Notes: generated from the letters alone by a model not told the origin. A stretch of DNA of 64,000 bases from Maniola hyperantus (GCF_902806685.2 NC_048557.2:744001-808000), one strand, 5' to 3'; counted from the stretch's first letter, positions 32,073-42,664 are shown. Numbers and translations: made by a program.

Positions 32073-32220
32073 TCATTTTATTCCAAATAAACTTAAAAGC
32101 ACTTTTTAAATGTCATGTTGCTTCAATCTACCACGGAATGCACTTCTACCGAAAAGAACTAGCGAGAAACTAGCAGTTGCTCTTTTCTAAAATTTAACAA
32201 TATCAATAACGTATACATCG
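32073..32220 (-). mobile_element. CR1-like LINE 3' end, decayed
   Basis: (ATC)n, TTTATTCCAAATAAACTTAAAAG, AGCGAGAAACTAGCAGTTGC; a diverged relative of 8939-9125 and 63289-63480. Confidence 0.5.
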
Positions 32221-32389
32221 TTATAATTATTGGATATTATTCAAATTGATGTGGAAGAGATCTTGGTAGCGACTATACAAATTGTGTGTCAAATTGTACT
32301 TTATATTTGTTATGTTTTGTTGGTCTGTTTCTGGTAATGATTTATGTAGTAAATCCCGATAAAATACAATTCAATTTAATTATAATATA

Positions 32390-32598
32390 GAAGTCGCGAG
32401 CATAAGCTCGCGTGGACTATACAATTTTCAAACCCGTATTTCACCCTCTTATGGGTTAAATTTTCAAAAATCCTTTCTTAATGGATGTTTACGTCATAAT
32501 AGCTATCTGCATGCCAAATTTCAGCCCGATCCGTCCAGTAATTTGAGCTGTGCGTTGATAGATCAGTCAGTCTGTCAGTCAGTCACCTTTTCCTTTTT
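32390..32598 (-). mobile_element. Helitron family A, ends replaced
   Basis: AAGTCGCGAGCATAAGCTCG looks like a duplicated, inverted terminal piece in front of GCGTGGACTATACAATTTTC. The other end runs CAGTCAGTCACCTTTTCC directly into another repeat (AACCGACTTCAAAAAAAGG). Confidence 0.6.
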
Positions 32599-32920
32599 AA
32601 CCGACTTCAAAAAAAGGAGGAGGTTCTCAATTCGTCGGAATCTTTTTTTTTTTTTTTTTTTTTTTATTTTTTATGTATGTTCCCCGATTACTCAAAAACG
32701 CCTGGACCGATTTTGAAAATTCTTTTTTTGTTTGAAAGGGTATACTTCAAAGTTGGTCCCATTTCAATTTGGTGAAGATCTGATGAACATCTTCGAAGAT
32801 AGATACTGGAACTCCTCAACGGATAAGAGTAAATTGCTCGCGATCAGTGTAATAGCTTAGTAAACAGTAGATTTTTAACCAGTCATAGCATAATTCCATG
32901 GGGCCACTAAAAATTGTGAA
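32599..32920 (+). repeat. Repeat G (AACCGACTTC...GGAGGAGG)
   Basis: AACCGACTTCAAAAAAAGG, AGGTTCTCAATTCGTCGG, a 27-nt T run, CCCCGATTACTCAAAAACGC, GGACCGATTTTGAAAATTC. The start also appears inverted near 36005-36020. It is non-coding and interspersed. Confidence 0.5.
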
Positions 32921-33274
32921 ATAAAAAATTTTTACAAAAAAAATAAAAACCGACTTCGTTACATAAACACTAAAAATTGAAAAATAATTTAATTGATTAC
33001 CGAATATATTATGTATACAAGAGTTAATATAGTTCCATAATAATATTTTTTGGGGTCGGTGCCAATGAGGTGCCATTGTGGAGTCCCATAAAAATATGAA
33101 GTCTAGACGATTCGCGCAGCTAAAGCTAATTGGCACCGGCACCAAAAAGTATTATTATGGAACTATATTAACTCTTGTATACATAATATATTCGGTAATC
33201 AATTAAATTATTTTTCAATTTTTAGTGTTTATGTAACGAAGTCGGTTTTTATTTTTTTTGTAAAAATTTTTTAT
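32921..33274. repeat. Foldback, 146-bp arms
   Basis: Arms 32921-33066 and 33129-33274 are reverse complements with few mismatches and a 62-nt spacer. Each arm includes AAAACCGACTTCGTTACATA and GTTAATATAGTTCCATAATA. It could form a cruciform or a long hairpin RNA. Confidence 0.85.
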
Positions 33275-33474
33275 ATAAATTTAGATTTATCCATTCATTA
33301 ATTGATCACTTGATCAACTTATCCAACATATCAGGCCTTCGAGTGGTCGGTCCGGTTCTATAGCACGATCGCGTCGGTCTACGGAATTAAACGTACAATT
33401 GGATACGTTTAGAAACGGCAATTTCGCCCGGCGCTGGTCACATGTGCCGTGCAGTGATAAAACTTAAACAGGTA

Positions 33475-33560
33475 TCTGTACCACGATTTATTGCTAGACT
33501 TGGCTGCGCTGTGGTCCCGGGTTCTATTCCCAATCGGATAGTATTGGGAATCAACTTTTA
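33475..33560 (+). mobile_element. tRNA-like SINE head fragment (SINE2-like)
   Basis: GGCTGCGCTGTGGTCCCGGG and TTCTATTCCCAATCGG resemble the SINE2 B-box region. The rest of the 33275-33669 interval holds nothing I recognise. Confidence 0.4.
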
Positions 33561-33669
33561 AAAATAAATTAGTTTCATGTCTTGTGGGAGTTAGAATGGC
33601 CGGCAGACCCTTACAAGTTTATATTTCTATTTCACCCCCTTAGGACGTAGGATATCTTCGGATCTTTTT

Positions 33670-33875
33670 AGATATAAAAGGAAAAGGTGACTGACTGACT
33701 GACTGACTGATCTACCAAAGTACAGCTCAAACTACTGGACGGATCGGGCTGAAATTTAGCATGCAGGTAGCTATTATGACGTAGGCATCCGTTAAGAAAG
33801 GATTTTTGAATATTCAACCCCTAAGGGGGTGAAATTTGTGTAGTCCACGCGTACGAAGTCGCGAGCATAAGCTAG
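33670..33875 (+). mobile_element. Helitron family A copy
   Basis: TAGATATAAAAGGAAAAGG...GTGACTGACTGACTGACTGA...GCATAAGCTAG T. The first bases are altered from TCTAAATA. Confidence 0.75.
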
Positions 33876-33892
33876 TTAACTTGTAAAAGTGT

Positions 33893-34395
33893 TAGGTATA
33901 TCTTGTACAATGGTACGGGACCCTTCGTATGTAAGTCCGACTCGCACTTTACCAGTTTTTAGGATTCCCTACATCAAAAGGAAAAACGGAACCCTTATAA
34001 GATCACTTTGTTGTCTGTCTGTCTGTCTGTCGGTCTGTCAAGAAACCTACAGGGTACTTCTCGTTGACCTAGAATCATGAAATTTGGCAGGGAGGTAGGT
34101 CTTATAGCAGATATTCGGGGAAAAAACTGAAAACCGTGAATTTGTGGTTACATTATACACAAAAAAATTAAATTGTGGTCATGAACTAATAATTACTATT
34201 TTCAATTTTTGAAGTAAGATAACTATATCAAATGGGGTATCATATGAAAGGTCTTCACCTGTGCATTCTAAAACAGATTCTTATTTATTTTTATGCATCA
34301 TAGTTTTTGAATTATCGTGCAAAATGTCGAAAAATACGACTGAAGTACGGAACCCTCATTGCGCGAGCCTGACTCGCACTTGACCGGTTTTTTTA
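33893..34395 (-). mobile_element. C2 end joined to a complete family C copy
   Basis: 33893-33957 is the C2 terminus (CAATGGTACGGGACCCTTCG, CGACTCGCACTTTACC). 33958-34395 is family C from TTAGGATTCCCTACATCAAA through a five-unit GTCT-type tract to GAGCCTGACTCGCACTTGACC. Confidence 0.7.
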
Positions 34396-34642
34396 AACAA
34401 TTTTTACTTCCGCTCATGACTTGAACAATGATCAAATTCTTTCCACCAAAAATCCGCAGCTAATGGCGTACCATCATTAATCAATCCATTGAAACAAATC
34501 TCGAACATTGGTGGCTTGGAGAAACCATTTTTCATGGTCAAGTAACAAATAATACTTGTGATTTTTTTCCTGGTTCTTCATAGAATTCAATATCATAATT
34601 TATAACGCTACGAATAATACTGTAACGAGACGATATCAGCGC

Positions 34643-35040
34643 AGTCCGTAGCAGAAAATAATGTACATCGACCTTTAGAAGGAGACTAGCTTATGCTCGC
34701 GACTTCGTCCGCGTGGACTACACAAATTTCAAACCCCTATTTCACCCCCTTAGGGGTTGAATTTTCAAAAATCCTTTCTTAGCGGATCCCTACGTCATAA
34801 TAGCTATCTGCATGCCAAATTTCAGCCCGATCGCTCCAGTAGTTTGAGCTGTGCGTTGATAGATCAGTCAGTCAGTCAGTCAGTCAGTCAGTCAGTCACC
34901 TTTTCTTTTTATATATTTAGATAGCGGATTTGTAGGCAAACCGCCATATAGGTATGAGTGACAGCGACAACGCTCTACAAATCCGAAATCTCACTCTAAA
35001 GGCCGATGTACATTACTTTCTGCCGCGTACTGAATGTACA
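34643..35040. mobile_element. Palindromic repeat family M split by a Helitron
   Basis: GCAGTCCGTAGCAGAAAATA...TTAGAAGGAGA resumes as TAGCGGATTTGTAGGCAAAC...CTGCCGCGTACTG. Removing the Helitron restores ...GGAGATAGCGGATTTG, matching ...GGACATAGCGGATTTG at 1717-1733. Confidence 0.75.
34686..34921 (-). mobile_element. Helitron family A with defined A/T insertion site
   Basis: On the - strand the element is 5'-TCTAAATATATAAAAAG...GCGAGCATAAGCTAG-3' with host A before and T after and no target duplication. A short stem (GCG...CGC) lies about 10 nt before CTAG. These are the hallmarks of Helitrons. Confidence 0.9.
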
Positions 35041-35108
35041 TTAATTATTTGTAGTTATGTTATGACTTATGAATTGGAAATTTTAATTAGAGGAAATATT
35101 ATTATCGA

Positions 35109-35322
35109 CTAGCTTATTCCTGCGACTTCGTCAGCGTGGACTACACAAATTTCAAACCCCTATTTTAGCCCCTTAGGGGTTGAATTTTCAAAAATCCTTT
35201 TTTAGCGGATGTCTACGTCGTAATAGCTACCAGCATGTCAAATTTCAGCCCGATCTATACATTAGTTTGAGCCGTGCGTTGATAGATTAGTCAGTCAGTC
35301 AACTTTCCCTTTTATAAATACA
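35109..35322 (-). mobile_element. Helitron family A copy, abutting B
   Basis: CTAGCTTATTCCTGCGACTT...GTCAGTCAGTCAACTTTCCC...TTATAAATACA. The family B copy starts at 35323. Confidence 0.8.
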
Positions 35323-35535
35323 CTAGATGATGCCCGCGACTTCGTCAGCGTGGATTTCTGTTTTTTTAAATCCCGTGGGAACTCTTTGATTTTCCGGGAT
35401 AAAAAGTAGCCTATGTCCTTCCCCGGGATGTAAGCTATCTCTGTACTAAATTTCGTCAAAATCGGTTGAACGGTTGGGCCGTGAAAGGCTAGCAGACAGA
35501 CAGACACACTTTCGCATTTATAATATTAGTATGGA
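35323..35535 (-). mobile_element. Helitron family B, full-length
   Basis: Plus strand CTAGATGATGCCCGCGACTT...CCCGTGGGAACTCTTTGATT...TCAAAATCGGTTGAACGG...ATTTATAATATTAGTATGG A, with T following. Confidence 0.85.
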
Positions 35536-35607
35536 TTTAGATATAGAGCTCAAAACATTTTATTTGTCTGTCTGCCTCTGGGACATGCTTCCCCCCCACC
35601 CTGGAAG

Positions 35608-35751
35608 CAGTGGCGTGCAGCTCATAGATGCATAAATGCACTGCTTACCCTCAGTGTAAGAAATCAATGCTTATTTTTTCATTATAACCTGCCGTAAAAT
35701 AAGTTCATACCTAAATGCATACCCTGGCTTGAACTCCTGTGCACGCCACTG
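35608..35751. mobile_element. hAT-like MITE with perfect 8-bp TSD
   Basis: CAGTGGCGTGCA...TGCACGCCACTG termini, 144 bp, flanked by CCTGGAAG at 35600-35607 and 35752-35759. An 8-bp TSD and CAGTGGCG-type ends indicate hAT. The host sequence is GC-rich. Confidence 0.85.
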
Positions 35752-35759
35752 CCTGGAAG

Positions 35760-36010
35760 CCAGCCAGCTAGCCAACCAGCCGGCCAACTGGAAGGAAGGC
35801 CGAGAGGCGACCGGTATGCCCACTAAAACAACCCAGCGGCGCTCCTGAGCTTCGCCTGACGACTGAATCACACTCACAGGAACACCGAAGCAATCAAGCG
35901 CGACCCAGCTAGCGACGTCCGCCGAGGCCGACCCTCCATCGGGGACCCCCCGGGGGACCACACGTCGAGGCGCACCAACGATGTGCGCCTCCGACTCGTC
36001 TTATCAAGAA
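35760..36010. repeat. GC-rich segment of unknown origin
   Basis: Much richer in GC than its surroundings (GGGACCCCCCGGGGGACCAC, CCGCCGAGGCCGACCCTCC), continuous with 35580-35607 across the MITE. It ends in AACCTCCTCCTTTTTTT, the reverse of repeat G. It may be the untranslated part of a GC-rich retroelement. No frame is convincing. Confidence 0.35.
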
Positions 36011-36081
36011 CCTCCTCCTTTTTTTAAGTCTGTTAATATGCTCTTCATTCCGAAGCTACCGGTTGCTCTGCAAAATGAATA

Positions 36082-36735
36082 AATAGTTGTATCAAGTCGT
36101 TAAGTCCTGGGGTGCAACAGATAAAGTATATTCGAGTCGCCGCCCTCGAAATCCCGATAATGCGCTCCAAGTGAAATAAATCGCCTTCCGAAGTAAATTC
36201 ACACCGTGAGGGGACTTTACGGTATTGAGGGGATTCTTTATTTTTTTAAATCGAGTGTTAAAATCTGTTTTTAAAATCTTCAATGTAAAGTGCCCGAGTT
36301 TTGCACGCTGTACATTGCGGTTTTGAAAAAGAATAAATCACTAAAACTCATACAAAATGATGTTGGTTATTGGTATTGTATTGTGTTTAGGGAGTAAGTA
36401 TAACAATAACGCTAAGTTTTTGCTCGCGCTCTAGTTACACCCTGTATAGATAATACATAGTATTCACAGTATAAATAAGATGTTATATTATGCAACAACT
36501 AAATTGGGCCACCAATAAATAGTTGTACCAGGTCGTTAAGTCCAGTGGGGTGCAACAGATAAAGTATATTCGAGTCGCCGCCCTCGAAATCCCGATAATG
36601 CGCTCCAAGTGAAATAAATCGCCTTCCGAAGTAAATTCACACCGTGAGGGGAGTTTACGGTACTGAGGGGATTCTTTATTTTTTTAAATCGAGTGTTAAA
36701 ATCTGTTTTTAAAATCTTCAGTGTAAAGTTCTTGT
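36082..36735. repeat. Direct duplication (36082-36291 and 36518-36735) around MITE D
   Basis: GTGCAACAGATAAAGTATAT...GTTTTTAAAATCTTCA occurs twice with few differences. A family D terminal part and about 70 bp of other sequence lie between. Confidence 0.8.
36296..36447 (-). mobile_element. MITE family D, terminal half
   Basis: GAGTTTTGCACGCTGTACATT...AACGCTAAGTTTTTGCTCGC...TCTAGTTACACCCTGTA. Confidence 0.7.
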
Positions 36736-36769
36736 AGCACATTCCATCTTCGCGTACGAAACGCTTTGC

Positions 36770-37145
36770 CTCATCATTCCTTATAGATACGCATGGCTGG
36801 GTCTGGAATACTCTTCCTAGATCAGTGTTTCCTGCTAATTATAATCCGGGTATCTTTAAAACAAGAGTGAATAGGCACCTTCTAGGCAAACGCGTGCCAT
36901 CTTAGGTAACATCATCACTTCCCATCAGGTGTAATCGTGGTCAAGCGTGCGCCTATATGGGGGGTCTTCCAACACTGCGTCTTCCGGTGCGAGGTCGCCA
37001 TTCGCACACACAATCTCTAACTTAACTAAATTGACAGGTATAAATCTAGAAACATTAATCTGTTGCACCGTTGCGACGTGATTGAAGGACAAACTATCAA
37101 ACCAATAAACTAACAAACAAACACACTTTCGCATTAAAATAAGGG
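36770..37145. mobile_element. LINE C-terminal remnant with RTE and Helitron B2 scraps
   Basis: 36778-36905 (+) encodes a run ending FKTRVNRHLLGKRVPS and a stop, then CATCAGGTGTAATCGTGGTC. 36955-37010 (-) is an RTE piece (GGTCTTCCAACACTGCGTCT). 37055-37145 (-) is the B2 end (CACCGTTGCGACGTGATTG). Confidence 0.5.
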
Positions 37146-37910
37146 TATTGATAAAATGATATAACAGTGTGACCTATTTGACTGAGTTTGTTGTGGGCTC
37201 TTCTGAGACCTGGGTGCGTTTGGAACCCTCGTAGCTTTAGTTTTAAGTTTGCGTAATAATTATCGCCACTATATATCTTACAAATCTTACAACTGACTAT
37301 CGAAAAGAGTAATTTATTACCTATTTTGAATAAATCATTTGACTTTATTATCGTTATATTAATCGTGGTATATACCTGTTATTTACATGATGTTATCTAT
37401 AGCTAGTTTTCTCCTAGATCAATGTAAGTAGGTTTGGCCTAAAATAGATGTATTTCAAGCTTTATTTTCGATCAATAACTTAGCAAACTTACCTGTTGGA
37501 AAAAGGATCATGTTAAAGACCAAACATGATTTATATGAAGTAATAATGTCCATATTGGCACAAATAATGGAGTGTGCAAACGAGTTTGCGCGAGGAATTA
37601 ATATGAAAACTTTGAGCAAACGCCCAAGTTTTCCAATCACCGCCGTCCATTGTGTCCCGCCACAATTAATGGCCGCGACACAAATAGTAGTGTGTTCTTT
37701 TGTGTCCCGCGATGAGACGGGCTTTTTAGAGCACGTGGAGTGTGAAATATTGGATTAAATTACGCTCTGGGTACACAAAAACAGTATTATATCTATCCGA
37801 CACAATATTTTAAAAAGTTTAATTTTGTAAAGAAAGACACGCTCCTCTTTCGCACTTATCCCACCGCCGACTTCAAGAATCTTATTTCTTCTTTATTTCT
37901 TCTCTAATCT
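37146..37910. other. Mostly unrecognised; short LINE tail inside
   Basis: 37307-37348 is the AGTAATTTATTACCTATTTT / TTTGACTTT LINE tail. The rest, including overlapping frames of 61 and 82 codons on both strands at 37455-37758, shows no domain. Confidence 0.4.
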
Positions 37911-37916
37911 TATTAT

Positions 37917-38396
37917 GATGATGTCTTCTTGTCTAAAATTCCTCAGTGCTTGAAGACCAAAGTCTTCGAACAGTGCGTGTTGCCAGTGATGACCTATGGA
38001 TCCGAGACATGGTCGCTAACTATTGGCCTCATAAGAAAGCTCAGAGTCACTCAGCGGGCAATGGAAAGAGCTAAGTGCGGAGTTTCTCTACGTGATCAAA
38101 TCAGAAATGAGGAGATCCGTAGGAGAACTAGAGTAACCGACATAGCTCAACGGGTTGCGAAGCTGAAGTGGCAATGGGCAGGGCACATAGTTCGTAAAAC
38201 CGATAGACGTTCCCAAGGTGCTGGAATGGAGACCTCGCACCGAAAGACGCAGTGGTGGAAGACCCCCCACTAGGTGGACGGACGACATCAGACGAGTTGC
38301 AGGGAGCCCCTGGATTCTGGCGGCGCAAGACTGTGGCTTGTGGGAGTCCCTCCAAAAAACCTATGTCCAGCAGTGGACGTCTATCGGTTGATGATG
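37917..38396 (+). mobile_element. RTE-clade LINE 3' end (reverse-transcriptase tail)
   Basis: Encodes LKTKVFEQCVLPVMTYGSET, LRVTQRAMERAKCGVSLRDQ, RTRVTDIAQRVAKLKWQWAG HIVRKTDR, then shifts frame after about residue 95 and continues (RWTDDI-type, VQQWTS). This is the characteristic RTE C-terminal region. It ends with (GAT)n at 38388-38405. It is 5'-truncated and frameshifted, hence dead. Confidence 0.85.
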
Positions 38397-38414
38397 ATGA
38401 TGATGAAAACATCG

Positions 38415-38940
38415 TCAGGGAACCTGTATGCTAAGGATTTTCCATAATGTTCTCAAAGGTTTTTTTTTTTTTATTCAGATACAAGTTAGCCCTTGACTGC
38501 AATCTCACCTGATGGTAAGTGATGATGCAGTCTAAGATGATAGCGGGCTAACCTGGAAGGCGTATGGCAGTTTTTATTAAACCTATACCCCTTTGGTTTC
38601 TACACGGCATCGTACCGGAACGCTAAATCGCTTGGCGGCACGGCTTTGCCGGTAGGGTGGTAACTAGCCACGGCCGAAGCCTCCCACCAGACCAGACCAG
38701 AAATTTAGAAATTATAAAATTCCAAACCCCTGCCAGGAATCGAACCCGGGACCTCCCACTAATAAGACCACAGCGCTCACCACTGCGCCAGGGAGGTCGT
38801 CAAATCTATGGTCTATGAAATCTGCCAATTCGCACTCGGCTATAGCCTAATCATTTCTCATTTTTAGTGGAAAGTGAAGACCCGTATCAGTAATGCGCCG
38901 GCTAGGAGTTGATCGTGATGATGATGGTGATGACAACATA
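38415..38940 (+). mobile_element. SINE3 body interrupted by SINE2
   Basis: 38415-38459 (ATAATGTTCTCAAAGG) continues at 38803 (CTATGAAATCTGCC...CCCGTATCAGTAATG). The SINE3 head is missing. Confidence 0.65.
38460..38802 (-). mobile_element. SINE2, full copy nested in SINE3
   Basis: Poly(T)12, TTATTCAGATACAAGTTAGC...CAAACCCCTGCCAGG AATCGAACCCGGG...CTGCGCCAGGGAGGTCGTC. Nearly identical to 8493-8831, so probably young. Confidence 0.85.
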
Positions 38941-39690
38941 ATTAGCCTCCACATCTACAAACTACAATAAAAATGAGACAGTAGAATTCAAGCTCATAAA
39001 TATCACCGTTAAAAAAACCAGAAAATAAATCCACCCATTTAATCCTTACAAAGGACTTTTATCAACTTATCCCGCTGTCGGATAGCTTTCAATGAAGAAA
39101 ATTTAAGCCGCCATTTTATACGCCGCGTTCGGTCGGAAAACATTAATTTTGGCAAACAATTACGTATTTATTTATAGGTGTATGCGGAACCAAATAACAG
39201 GTGGCGATTCACCGCTAACGATGCGCATTGCGTCAGGACCTTTTGTCTCGTAAAATTGCCGTAGCTGTAGGGTGACCACGACGTATTTTCGTTGCTGGGG
39301 ATAAAAGTAAAAGGGAAAAGGTCTTTAGCTTTAAGCCGTGTTTTCATTAAGCAAGTTCTCGTATGCACGTATGACGTCACACTATGTCCCAGCTTTTTTG
39401 TAAACATTATGAGGTTTCTTACACAGTTTTTAGATAAGAAACTACCGTTTAAAAAATAATACCCGCCATGAAAGTAGTATAGCTACAGAATCAAAAAGAA
39501 AGTTAAGAATACATGTTCTGACGCTCACTTGACCAGTTCTTAATTTTAACTTCTGTCCTGTTTTTAAACAAGCGAATCCTGGTCACCCACTGCTACGAAA
39601 ACGCGTAGTACGTGCGGAGACTTGCTCCATGGATACGTAATGTTCATAAACCTTTATGACTGCCAAGTTGTACTTAAGCGTGGTAGTCAC
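38941..39690. other. No recognised feature
   Basis: About 750 bp. A 79-codon frame (39168-39407, -) has no recognisable domain. Confidence 0.4.
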
Positions 39691-39694
39691 CCTG

Positions 39695-40052
39695 ATCATA
39701 AAATCATCATCATAATCAACCCATCGCCGGTAAACTACAGAGTACGGCGGGATGATTACGTAAAACGTTGCAGTAGCGACAGCAACGCGACAGCAGAAGC
39801 AATGCGACAGTTCATTTGCTGTCTCTCATCTTCTTCTTATTTTGCTTTGTGGCTATTGCTGTCTCTCTCTAGCCGCTGTTACGTGTGACGTTTGACAGCA
39901 ATGAGCGCGAGATTTATGCCTTCCAGAATGAGAAGGGCTTTGTCATAGTCTTACACACTTTCAAGCTGCCAAGTGCGATTGGCAGTCTATTCACACACAT
40001 TTGAGAACATTGGGTATAAAGAACTCTAAGGCATGCCAGTTTCCTCACGATA
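39695..40052 (-). mobile_element. SINE3 body split by repeat L
   Basis: 39695-39750 (ATCATCATAATCAACCCATCG) and 39925-40052 (TTCCAGAATGAGAAGGGC...ACATTTGAGAACATT...TTTCCTCACGAT) are SINE3. Between them is repeat L (GATTACGTAAAACGTTGC...GTGTGACGTTTGACAGCAATG), also at 43495-43640 on the other strand. Confidence 0.6.
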
Positions 40053-40269
40053 GAGAAAAAAAGAATGGTCAGTTCCCAGCCTATAGCAATATCAGATTGA
40101 ACTGGAGTCTGGGAACTCTCGGTTTGATTCTGAATTGATGATATGATATTAGGCTAATCAAAGAAAAATAGGACTATTTAGGGATACCTAGCGTCAAATA
40201 TTTGACGTTGAAGCCTCTACGTTTTGTTAGAAGTTGTAAGAGAACTGTCGTGAACTGTAGCAATATTCT

Positions 40270-40610
40270 GACGACCTCCCTGGCGCAGTGGTAAACGCTG
40301 TGGTCTTATTAGTGGGAGGTCCCGGGTTCGATTCCTGGCAGGGGTTTGGAAATTTGTAATTTCTAAATGTCTGGTCTGGTCTGGTGGAAGGCTTCAGCCG
40401 TGGCTAGTTACCACCCTACCGGCAAAGCCGTGCTGCCAAGCGATTTAGCGTTCCAGTACGATGCCGTGTAGAAACCAAACGGGCATGGGTTTAATAAAAT
40501 AAAAAATAAAAATACTTCCTGGTTAACCCGCTTCCATTTTAAACTGCATCATCACCTACCACCAGGTGAGATTGTAGTCAAGGTCTAACTTGTATCAGAA
40601 TAAAAATTTA
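40270..40610 (+). mobile_element. SINE2, full copy
   Basis: GACGACCTCCCTGGCGCAGT, B box GGTTCGATTCC, GTCTGGTCTGGTCTGG, CACCAGGTGAGATTGTAGTC, CTTGTATCAGAATAAAAA. The + strand reference copy for the family. Confidence 0.85.
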
Positions 40611-40935
40611 ATAAAATCTGTTACTTTTGTCTTATTGCAGCCAAATCTTCAAATGCAATTAGATATACATAGTGGAATTTAACCAAAGGATTCCTCTTGG
40701 CTACGGGACTGGGGCTTAAGCCTTAATATGCAAGCGCAATGTAACAGCTAAGTCATTGTTTAGTTCATATTACGAGACACAGATTAATGCGGCGTAGCAT
40801 AGGCGTAGGCCGCGATGCCGCTACGGCTTGGCAGCGAGCCTCGTAGCACACGAGTAGATCTACGCGTGTGCCTCGTAGGCGGGACCTCCTCACTGACTAA
40901 ACGTAGCTAATATTTTCATTAGCTATATTATTTTA
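40611..40935. other. No recognised feature
   Basis: About 325 bp; contains a GC-richer stretch (GGCCGCGATGCCGCTACGGC) with no match elsewhere in the window. Confidence 0.4.
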
Positions 40936-40938
40936 TTA

Positions 40939-41084
40939 CCCTCTAACAAATAAACCTGGAATAGCGGTGGAATAGTTATACTCTGTTTTATCTTTCTCTG
41001 TCATCAGTAATTTGACATTTGAAGGAAAAAGACAAAACAGAGTATAACTATTCCACCGCTATTCCAGGTTTATTTGTTAGAGGG
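40939..41084. mobile_element. Harbinger-like MITE with 51-bp perfect TIRs and TTA TSD
   Basis: Arms 40939-40989 and 41034-41084 (CCCTCTAACAAATAAACCTG...) are exact reverse complements. TTA flanks at 40936-40938 and 41085-41087. Total 146 bp, apparently young. Confidence 0.85.
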
Positions 41085-41376
41085 TTAGGGTTCCTGACCA
41101 AAATTGTGAAAACACTTATTTTTGTTTTAATTTCTAGACTAGCGCTTGGCTGCAATCAAACCTGCTGTCTGAAAACTTTACTGGCTCACTGGAAGTATCT
41201 AGACAAAGGTTAAAGTATGTGAAACGTATAGTTGTTTGTTATCCAAATTAAAAAAAATCTTGCATCAAAGTACAAAGTCTATTTTTTCATTTTCTTCGGA
41301 ATAGTATAAGAAATCCCGTCATGCATTATTGCCAGACACCCTTAAAATTTTACAATTTATTAAACTTTGCATGCAA

Positions 41377-41505
41377 GGCATCGCATCGCAACGCAATGCA
41401 TCGCATCGTAACGCAACAAATCGCATCGCAACGCAACGCACCGCATCGCAATGCAACGCAACGCATCGCAACGCAACGAAACGAAACGCACCGCAGCGCA
41501 ACGCA
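41377..41505. repeat. Pentanucleotide microsatellite (GCAWC family)
   Basis: About 25 units of GCATC/GCAAC/GCACC-type pentamers, interspersed rather than pure. It opens all frames on both strands, which explains three overlapping pseudo-frames. Confidence 0.9.
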
Positions 41506-42664
41506 TTACTTATTTAAAAAAACATATTTATCAACATTTTGCATCTTCTCCACTTTAAGTATATTTTTCATAGTTAATTTTCTTGTATTTCTTTTTTCTG
41601 TGTTTTTATAAATTGTATCTTATCAGTTAGTTAGTGCATTTATTTATTTAAGAATTGTTGTGTACACATATTAAGGGTTACCGCTTAGATCTTAATCTAT
41701 TGTTTTTTTATTTTTATTTGGACCATTTATAGCTGAAACCTGTTTTGTGTGCCTTTATAATAAAATAAAATAAAATAAAAAATATTTAAAAGTTATTTTT
41801 AATTTGTTGATCCGTTTCCTGAGTGCAGCTGCAAACCTTACCTATAACTGTTGTCCGCGAGCCAAAATTGAAATAAGTATACCTACCTACCGATCGGGAT
41901 ATGTACTAGTATTTTACTTTATTGTGAAAACTTTACTGGCTTACTGGATGGAATACGATATTTGACAACTAGTCAAATCAGTAACTTTTTATCAAACGTC
42001 AAAACGCGCGCTTAGTATGCGAGATTCTATGAAATACCGGTGTGTGACGTCACAATCATTTGACGTGCTTTTTTTCAGTTTAATCGATAATTTAAAATGG
42101 TTATTTATTACACTTAAAACCAACAAAGGACGTGGATTTTACGTATTTTGGAAGACCCTCTATTTAATAATCACTGAGAAATAATTTATTTTTGATGTAG
42201 TCAAATACCCAATTATCTAGACTAAGATATTAACTATGTAATACTTAATATGTTTAACTGTTTGTTTTCTAAAAAAAAAAAAAAAAAGTCCTTCAAATGT
42301 AGGTACAAACACTATCAATAGCTGATGTAGAAGTTTAGATGTTATAGCACTTGTAAGTCCTTCAAATGAATGTTAATTCTAATGTCAGGCCGTATTCAAT
42401 ACCAAATCGAACGCCATTCGGTTATGATAATCGACGACGGAGCAAATCGGCACTTGTCGAGCGATTGTTGGGTTTAATGTGCTGAAACAATGTCGCTTTT
42501 ATCGCATATTGCGGCGTCTAATCACCGATGAACATCCGATGAACGTTCGCGGCTGTACATCTATAATTTCATACAATTGTTTTTGTTTATTTAACTTGTA
42601 CCTACTTACAAGCAAGCTTGGACAGCCAATACAATAAAGAACGAAACGTTACTTCTCATTATTT
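41506..42664. other. No recognised feature; A17 run
   Basis: About 1.16 kb. An A run at about 42270-42286 is followed by AGTCCTTCAAATG, which recurs at 42355-42368. I could not define an insertion around it. AATAAAATAAAATAAAA at 41758-41776 suggests an old retroelement tail. Confidence 0.35.

Noticed and set aside
37455..37758. Overlapping frames on both strands as a small gene
   Set aside because: No domain, no splice or start context, and no support beyond length.
41321..41611. Frames rich in His/Arg/Asn/Ala/Thr
   Set aside because: Produced by the pentanucleotide microsatellite.
42268..42368. Retroinsertion with TSD AGTCCTTCAAATG around the A run
   Set aside because: Both copies of the repeat lie on the same side of the poly(A), so they cannot be its target duplication.
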